From Scilla litardierei (lineage: Eukaryota > Streptophyta > Magnoliopsida > Asparagales > Asparagaceae), in the NCBI GenBank assembly GCA_030789695.1, contig CM061138.1, forward strand, positions 178,580,051 to 178,644,050: a stretch of 64,000 nt of DNA, given 5' to 3'. The translations under genes were made by a program, and so were the position numbers. Each line of letters opens with the position of its first letter. Position 1 is the stretch's first letter. The notes beneath the pieces were generated by a model. The model was not told the DNA's origin. It saw only the letters and a program-made list of their open reading frames with translations, and did no database searches. This document shows, in pieces, positions 57,204 to 64,000 of the stretch.

Positions 57204-58447
57204 CTCCCCATTATCCAGCCATAGGTGTGAACTCCGCTCATGAATACTTCAGGATTCTGAGTGTATTAGGAGTCTCACATGTGGTGGATACTTCAGGATC
57301 ATGAGTTGATGATGTTTGCCTCGTTAAAACCTTTAGCTATGGAAAACTCTGTGGGAAAACCATAGTTAAGGAAAAAGAATACAAACACTCTCTAACCCCA
57401 TGGTCTGTACGAGCTCTCAGGCTTTCAGATCTCTTAGTCGTATCTCATCACTCCTATTTACAACATTCCGAAAATATAGACATATTACAAATATCATCAC
57501 CATTAAGCAGCTGATGAATCCAAAAACTCTAGAGGGGTGTAAGTAGTTCGTCGCCTCTGATGTGGTCTCCTCAATATGAGGTAAGATGGTCTTCAGACTA
57601 TGTGGTCAGCTTCATAATACCAGTCTCTATCCCAGTCGTCACTGGGATGTGATGTATTACCAGGCGCCCTCAAATACACCATTGGTGTGTTTCTGGACTG
57701 GTGAGGATCTCGGAATGATAGGATGATGTAGCATATCTGCAGTTGATGGTCATCCCATTGTAGGTACACAGTCTGTGATTTCTCATTATAGCGATCGGAC
57801 ATGTAACCTGCATTTGCATAAACATGGAGGATGATATTTTATAATGTAAGCCCAAATCTTTCTACCCTTAGAGGAAGCGCAGAAGATGCTTAACTCCAGT
57901 CTAATGACCCTTTTTAGGTGCCTAACTATCTCTGGCTAATGAGTTTACTGCAACCGCTATATCGGGATGCGTGCAGTTAGCTATAAGTGCCGGATTGCAC
58001 TTAAATAAGGGACTTCAGGGCCAATTATATCATCCCCCTCTTCCAGCAAACAGAAGGGGTCTTTTTGTACATCCATAGAGTGTACTGCCACATGTGTACT
58101 TTGGATGAAAATGGTCCTTGTAATTTCTTCAACGAACTCTGGGCGTATGCATTTTAATGTAACATGATTCTATAAATCTGTGAGCCATGACTTAATTTAT
58201 TTTTGCCTAAGTCTTTCATTTCATGTTTAATAGTCAAGTGTGAATAGATATTTTGGTTTTCTCTTCAGTAGATCTGATGAGATTTAAGTTTGCAACTATG
58301 ATCTCAAATCATGTCATTTGCTCAGATGCAAAGACAACCCTTAGTAGGAATCATTGTGTTGTCAAGTGATTCTGTTGGTTGAACATTTATTATTATTATT
58401 ATTATTCTTCTTCAATAGAATAGATGTCCCGAAGTCTATTCAGGTAT
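57204..58447 (-). pseudogene. Decayed copia G, RT/RNase H remnant
   Basis: The minus strand near 58090-58000 reads SVDVQKDPFCL...GPEVPYLSAIR; 57850-57790 reads YANAGYMSDRYNEKSQTVYL, both matching conserved copia RT-RNase H segments. Many stops and frameshifts. The 57204-57420 part (CCTCGTTAAAACC and GTGGGAAAACC words) is the usual 3' non-coding region of such elements. It ends where LTR H begins. Confidence 0.75.
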
Positions 58448-59568
58448 TGTAACGGCCAGTTTTCATAGTGCACGTTGTTGCGGGGTAAGATCCGCATACA
58501 ATGAATTTGTATTGAGGGGAACCAAGGGCACGGTGGTTACAAGTTGGATGAGGATTGGGTAGGCCGTTTATAGGTAGTGAGGGGGTAATGGGGCTGGGTG
58601 CCCTTCGCAGACGATCTCTGGATTGATCTCGCAAGTCTGCTGCTAGCTCGCTGCTCACTAAGAGTAAGACGTCGATCGTACATTGCTTGGTAGGAGACAA
58701 CCTGCGTACTGAACAGCTCGTTAGAAAGGCCGGGTTGGGTTCCAACCCTTAGCTTCTCTGATGCCTAAGTTAGAATTAGGCTTAGGAAAGGGTGCTGGAT
58801 ACGTAGGTTGAGCTAAAAGCAGATCGACCAGGCGTGGTGAGCTATGGTGGAAGAACAAAGATGTGGATGACATTTGCTCTTATGAGTGTGAGTAAGAGTT
58901 TGACGATCAATTTACCAACCACTCTCTCGATGGAGGTGAAGGGGTATTTATAGTTGATGGAGGCGATTAGGTAGGGCTGACCTGGCATGCTGACCTGGCA
59001 CGTCAGGCTGCGGAAGCTTCGGCCAAGGATGTCAGAGCTGTGTGTGTCAAGCATGCTTTTATCAGACAGCATAACGGCCATGGGCGCTTTGTCAGAGTGT
59101 TAGAGCCGGAAGCACCAAACGGTCAGGGGGCACAGCGGTCAGGGGGTGCTTTATCAGGCTGTCGAGCGGCAGAAGTGTCAGTGGCGTCCTTGTACAATGC
59201 TGTTTGTCGTGTCCGATGAGCTAATGGGTCGTTGAGGTGCATCCGTGGAGCGAGACCACACTTGGGTCACTTGGTCACTCTCGGTAGATAGCGGGTGACC
59301 TGGTTGTACACCTGGCGAGCTTGGAGGGAAACGGGCGCCCAACTGGCGAGGTTCGAGGCGAAGTGCGCCCTTCCCACTGATCGAGATAGATTTCAGGGTT
59401 GACGAGCGACGAGCGGGCTAAGGGGGAACCAGTGATCAACCGACGAGGTTAGGACGAAGAGAGCCCTCCTGCTAGTCGAGGTGGACTTTGCAAATGAGGG
59501 GCGAGCTGGCTGTGTGTCTGGCGAGCTTGGATGGAAGGTCGGAATATCACGATCTTTAGGTCGTAACA
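58448..59568 (-). repeat. Gypsy element H 3' LTR
   Basis: 1121 bp, TGTAACGGCC to GGTCGTAACA. The minus-strand purine tract GACGGGGGCAAT (59580-59569) precedes it, and TATA CTATAAATACC (~58958-58948) reads on the minus strand; both set orientation. Tat-lineage elements typically have this tract (inference). The partner LTR lies outside the window. Confidence 0.7.
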
Positions 59569-60063
59569 ATTGCCCCCGTCGTTCGAGCTTATGGCAGAAG
59601 CCCGGCCTAACTCGGATGAAACACCATCTCTCCATCTATCCAGAAGGGACTGGGCGACCTTCGGCCTGATCTTGGAATTGGCGGGAGTTATTTCGAAAAC
59701 CCCGTCCAACATTTTGCCGTCATCATTTTGATTTGAAGGGCGGGAGGAGATCGAGGCGTCCCAGCCATCCGAGAGGCGACACGTGGCAGATGCGACCGTG
59801 GGTGGCAGCCGAGGCATCAGCGTAGCTCGGATCGGTGCCACGTGGCAGAGCTTTGATGGTGGGGATGGTCCTTTGCTTGCTATAAGTAGGGGTGAGAGCA
59901 TCCGGTGAGAGTCTTCTTCTGATTTTAAGTTTCTTCGAGCTCTTCTTCTTCGCCAATCTTCCGACTGCCGTTGCCGTCGTTGCTGCTGTTACCGAAGCTA
60001 CTGTTCCAATTCCCTCTTCAGTCCATCTCCTTTCTGCTAGGTAATCTCTTGATCTTCGTTTAG
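59569..60063 (+). promoter_or_regulatory. Promoter and leader of accessory gene module 1 in element H
   Basis: Plus-strand TATA box TATAAGTAGG at 59881, about 180 bp before the ATG at 60064. It resembles 62469-62960 before module 2 (shared words CCAGCCATCC, GGCAGNCGAGGCATCAG-like and CACGTGGCAGAG/ACACGTGGAGGG). Transcription from here would run antisense to element H. Confidence 0.5.
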
Positions 60064-61800
60064 ATGACTTCGCATTTCGAGGTCAGAGGTGGCAGTGGCA
60101 CGGTGAGGGGAGGAAGTAGAGGTAAAGGAGGAGGAATTGTAGGAGGAGATGTGACAATGGATGAGGAGAATATTCCAAACGAGGGTGCCGAGGGTGATAG
60201 TGACTACTCGGAGCAGAACGGACATGATCGATATCAGGGAGATCCGTGCGAGGTATGTTCAGTCACCTTGCAAAGTACGCCTACCTGGAGCCGAGGAGAG
60301 GGTATGTTGTCCCGGGGACAATGAGGTCGGGGTCTATGTCCAGACTTTCGAACTAGGGCTTCGATTTCCAATCAACCCTCATCTCCTTCATCTGTTGAAT
60401 TTCCTCGAGCTTCCCCTCTTTGTGCTGGCGCCATGCTCCATTGGTTTAATGATCTGCTTCATCATCCTCTGCCTCGCCAGCGACTTGAGTCCCTCCTTGA
60501 CGCTCTTCCGGTATTTCTTCGAAGTGAGGAGGAAGGGGAAGCATTATCGAGTATAAACGACGAAGGGGCAGTATCTCATCCTTGGGGTGCCGGTCGATGT
60601 GAAAGGGTAGAGGGAGAGATTTGATTTTGTCTTGATGCCAACTGTTGTGGTGTTGATGTCTAACTGGGGGGCATTGAATCTAGCAGTGGATGATGATGCG
60701 ATCTTGGAGGGAGGGGAGTTAATGAATGCCCAGATCTTGGAGGATATTCCTGAGGCAGACCGACAGCTAGCAGACTTGATTAAGTACGACGAGTTCGCCC
60801 AGCAGTTCTGGTCGAAGGTATTTTGATTCTGGCAAACTTCCTCATGTAGGCTTACCCTAATCTTTTTCTTCTTTGCAGGCGAGGACATGATACGCACAAA
60901 GGAGGAGGTGCTGAGGGCAGCTGGGGTGTTGGTGCTGAAGAAGTTGGGCCCCCAAGATAAAGGCAAGAAGGTGGTAGACGAGGAGGGACCAACGAATAAG
61001 ACTGCCCAGAAATGGGGTCACCATTGGGGAGAGGGAGGACAAGAGGCAAAAGACGTCCGAACCGGAAGCCCCCTCCCGTCGGGCTAGTGAGGCCGCACAA
61101 GGCGATCAGGTCAACCAGGGGGAGGCCATCGCAGCTCCTCCTTCGAAGAATCCGACCGTGGAGAAGTCCGGCAGGGCATCTGCGGTTGATCGTTGGTCTT
61201 ACGGGATTCTTTAGCGGGAGACGGGGAGGAAGGTGCATCCAAGCTATGAGAGGTCGCTCGCTTGCTTTCGGTCAAAGAGGGCCAAGGTTGAGGCCTTTCC
61301 AAGGGCGGATATCTTCCAGTCGATCTACTCGATAAGTAGATGGGAGTCCATTTTTGATGAGGCCGAGGTTGCAGCCCATCTGGCGGAGAATAGCTTACTG
61401 CTGTGGGACCGCGAATCTCTGGTTGCAGTGGGTTCGGAGCGACTATGTGCCTTAGTAATTTGGCACGGTGTGCATGTAGGCCGATCTTCTTATTACGCCT
61501 CGCTGGTCCTCTTGGTTACGTGTGTGATTATGTTTTGGTTTTTTTGTAGGCGATGGTGGGGTGGCAACTCTACAGCGCCACACCCCTGTGGCCCTCGTCA
61601 AGGTGGCCCTCGAGAAGGCGAGGGCCGACCTTCATGAGACCAAGGAGAAATTGCGGGATAAGGACGAGGAGATGGGGCGAGCTCTGGGTCTCTGTGATGC
61701 TCAGAAGAAGATCGTTGATGAGTTGTAGGGGAAGCGGGCAGAGCTTGCTCATCATCTTCGAGAGGAAGAGGCCATGTGGGTCGATATTCCTTCTTAAGGT
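60064..61800 (+). pseudogene. Accessory ORF module 1 (Transposase_28-like, putative gypsy-type transposon family)
   Basis: Exon 1 starts MTSHFEVRGG (Gly-rich). After a frameshift (~60200) the conserved domain follows: VRLPGAEERVCCPG, EVGVYVQTFELGLRFP, LFRYFF, YLILGVP, SNWGALNL. Stops: TAA 60554-60556, TAG 60608-60610. A GT-AG intron is likely at 60818-60878 (alternative acceptor at 60883), then a Lys-rich stretch and RAKVEAFPRADIF (61280-61310), a second intron ending at 61549, and a coiled-coil exon (KVALEKARADLHETKEKLRDK) with TAG 61726-61728. I recall such genes as antisense extras of Tat-lineage elements. Confidence 0.65.
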
Positions 61801-61849
61801 CGGCGATCTCCTTTTTTCTTACTGTCTCTTTGCTTGTTCCCTCTGCTAG

Positions 61850-62450
61850 CTGTGCGGAACTGCCCTCTTGCATGGGTATTAATGCCCCCGACATTCTTCT
61901 ACTAACGAGCATTAAGCCGAGGAGAATGAGAATGTTGTGAAGTTGCACGTCCGACCCAGATTTGAAGGCGAGCTTGGATCCAGTTGCCAGCGGTCTGACC
62001 TAACCTGATGGTGACCTATTGAGGGCGACGGATGCTCAAGCGTGCCACGGTGGGTGGAGAGCACTCAGGTGTGCCCCGAAATTCTTTGATGCGAGGAGCT
62101 GAAATTTTAGTTCGCATGATAGGTAGACAAAAATGCGAGCGTACAAGAATATACTTATAGGGTGGAGAAGGAGCGAGACATTGCCCGGTCTTGGTTTGCC
62201 GGAGACCCATCGAGGGCAAAGCTTCGCAAGCTTGCCCCAGACTTTGTAGGAGGGAAGGGTACGAGCTCGTAGCTCGCCCCTATCGGCTTGCCATGGACTT
62301 TGAATGTGGGTACTTGTAGCCTGGGGGCAGTGCACGCTTCGACCTGCCTTGTGGGGGCAAAAGCTCGCTTGGGAAGCCTCGGCATTCTACGATGTGCGGA
62401 GCTAAAAATTTAGTCTGCACAACATGCAAATAAAAACAAAAGTGCAACAG
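61850..62450 (+). other. Region between the two accessory modules
   Basis: No ORF with family likeness. Imperfect repeats of GATGCGAGGAGCTGAAATTTTAG-like and GGGGGCAAAAGCTCG-like words occur near 62088-62130, 62200-62230 and 62345-62410, as in a downstream or upstream control region. Confidence 0.4.
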
Positions 62451-62757
62451 AGTTTACTCGTGGAGTTGGGGCGGAAGTCCGGCCTGGTTCGGATGACGAA
62501 CCATCTCCTTGTCCGCCCAAAAGTGGGGGGAATGGCCCTTTATCGGAGGGTCTAGAAAGGACAGGAGTTATTTTGAAAAGCCCGCCCACCGTTTCGTTGC
62601 CATCATTTCGATTTGAAGGCGAGAGAATATCGAAGCGTCCCAGCCATCCAGCGGGTAACGTGTGGCGGACATGACTACGGGTGGCAGTCGAAGCATCAGA
62701 AGGCTCAGATCTCTGACACGTGGAGGGGCTCCTACGGCGGAGATTGCCTGGTGATTC

Positions 62758-62766
62758 TTATAAATA
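62758..62766 (+). promoter_or_regulatory. TATA box of accessory module 2
   Basis: TTATAAATA followed by GGGGAGGG, about 350 bp before the ATG at 63108. Same position relative to the gene as the module 1 TATA. Confidence 0.55.
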
Positions 62767-63107
62767 GGGGAGGGAGAGATCGATCGAGAGTTTTCCCACT
62801 CCAGATTTCCTTCGAGCTCTTGCCTTCTTCTGAGTTTTCGATCGCCGTTGCCATTGAAGCCGTCGTCGGAGTTCGTGCTATTGTTCTGGTAGCTTCATCC
62901 GACCATCAGCTTCTTATATGTACAGTTCTTTCTCCTTGAAATGGTTTCTTCAGCTTCTTCCCACTTATTTGCTTCAAAGGATATCAAACAAAGGGTTGGG
63001 GTGGCATAGCAACAGACAGCTCCGTCGCGAACACGATGGAGAGGGTGAAAGAGAGATCCCCTGTCAGTTAGGGTCGCATTGAGTGTAGGCCGGTTGCCGA
63101 GCTTGCC

Positions 63108-64000
63108 ATGGGATCGTCGTCAGTGGACCCTAGGGGTCCAAGGAAAGGAAAAGGGCCCGCCGTACTGAAGCCCCGATTGTCCTCTAGGGCCATTGTTACC
63201 GTGGCCGAGTCCGGGGATGTTCCCGCTGAGATCTCAAGCATTTCAGTAGCATAGACCTCCTTCATATCTGATGCCCGCATGAAGTACATCAGGCCGTCCT
63301 ACACAGTCCGTCTTCCGACAGCTGTTGAACGTGTGTGCTTTCCGAAGGATTGCGAAGTAGGTGTCTACATCACCTGCTTCCACCAAGGACTCTGCTTCCC
63401 TATCCCCCCCTTACTCCTCAAAATCCTGAACTTCCTCGAGCTTCCTCTGTTCCAGTTAATGCTGAACTCCATCACAGCGATCGTCGGCTTCCTCGTCCTC
63501 TATGCGGGGAATGATGTCAGTCCGTCCCTCCCCCTTTTTCGGTACTTCTTCACGCTCAAGAAGCTGATGGCGTACTATTACCTATCGGCAAGGAGGAGTC
63601 AGCCTTTCATCTTGGGCTTGCCGGACAAGATTAAAGGTTGGAGGGAGCAGTTTGTGTTCGTCTCGATGCCCAAGGATCTGGCTTTGAGGTCGAAATGGGG
63701 CGCACTGAATCCGGAGGCGAACAAAGAGGTTTCCTTTGACGCGGCCGACGCTGAGTAGGCTAGGATCTTGGAGGCGATCCCTGCAGAGAACATGCAATAT
63801 GACAAGCTGGCCAAGCTGTAGATGATAGTCTGATACATCTGGCCCAAAGGTAATCCGAGCTTTGTAGTTGTTGCTCCTAATTTGCTCACCCTGATCTATC
63901 ACCGGTTTGCAGGTCAGACAATGAGTTTACCAATGGCGGAGCTGATGAAGCTGGCCACGGAGTAGGTGGCCCAGCAACCAGTGAAGGGCGACAAGAAGAG
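63108..64000 (+). pseudogene. Accessory ORF module 2 (Transposase_28-like), runs off window
   Basis: Starts MGSSSVDPRGPRKGKG. The frame holds VRLPTAVERVCFPK, EVGVYITCFHQGLCFP, FLELPLFQLMLNSI, PSLPLFRYFFTLKK, FILGLPDKIKGWREQ and KWGALNPE. Stops TAG 63252-63254 and TAG 63756-63758, then TAG and TGA near 63820-63835. An intron of about 62-64 nt (donor ~63850, acceptor ~63912) sits at the place of the first intron of module 1. Downstream: GQTMSLPMAELMKLATE, with a further stop. It is clearly diverged from module 1, so the duplication is old. Confidence 0.65.

Noticed and set aside
58448..59568. Element H LTR read as a plus-strand 5' LTR
   Set aside because: The sequence after it is a polypurine complement (TTGCCCCCGTC), not a primer site, and its TATA box reads on the minus strand.

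Overview
The window is repeat-rich nuclear DNA of a flowering plant. Almost all of it is LTR retrotransposons nested inside one another, and I find no intact host gene. The evidence is Ty1/copia and Ty3/gypsy polyproteins with plant-type domains, primer-binding sites matching plant tRNA-Asp and initiator tRNA-Met, Sirevirus-type polypurine tracts, and a captured fragment of a plant DIVARICATA-like MYB gene. I cannot name the species. All alignments and counts below were made by eye.

Layout, outermost host first. (0) A non-autonomous DNA transposon with long terminal inverted repeats (55583-~56515) carries a broken MYB exon. (1) Copia element F (minus, 51452-55582) lies in its left inverted repeat. 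(2) F's integrase is interrupted by gypsy-like LTR O (50021-51451). (3) O is interrupted by Sirevirus E (minus, 48170-50020). (4) E's gag is interrupted by Sirevirus A (plus, 7567-13658 continuing at 45895-48169). (5) A is hit twice: by an Athila-type gypsy element in gag (minus, 1-7566) and by non-autonomous element C in its 3' ORF (minus, 13659-23162 plus 45037-45894). (6) C is interrupted by a nearly intact Sirevirus B (minus, 23163-45036, target duplication TTATA). (7) B's 3' LTR is interrupted by non-autonomous element N (minus, 23415-32541, target duplication TACTT). To the right lie a decayed copia (G, 57052-58447) and the 3' end of a Tat-like gypsy element (H, 58448-64000) with two antisense accessory genes.

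The main novelty candidate is a promoter architecture. Sirevirus LTRs carry 5-6 tandem units of about 105-125 bp, each holding inverted copies of CTAGTCGGTC / GACCGACTAG. These contain the ACCGAC core known from dehydration/cold response elements, and a TATA box follows 50-60 bp downstream. A version of the same motif array precedes the Sirevirus 3' ORF. The array with its flank also sits in the LTR of the unrelated element N. The Athila element has a parallel design with CCGATCGG palindromes, once in its LTR and once before its env-like ORF, each abutting a TATA box. Other points are a 59-nt GT...AG segment that would join Sirevirus gag and pol in frame, and a covarying hairpin beside the polypurine tract of C and N.
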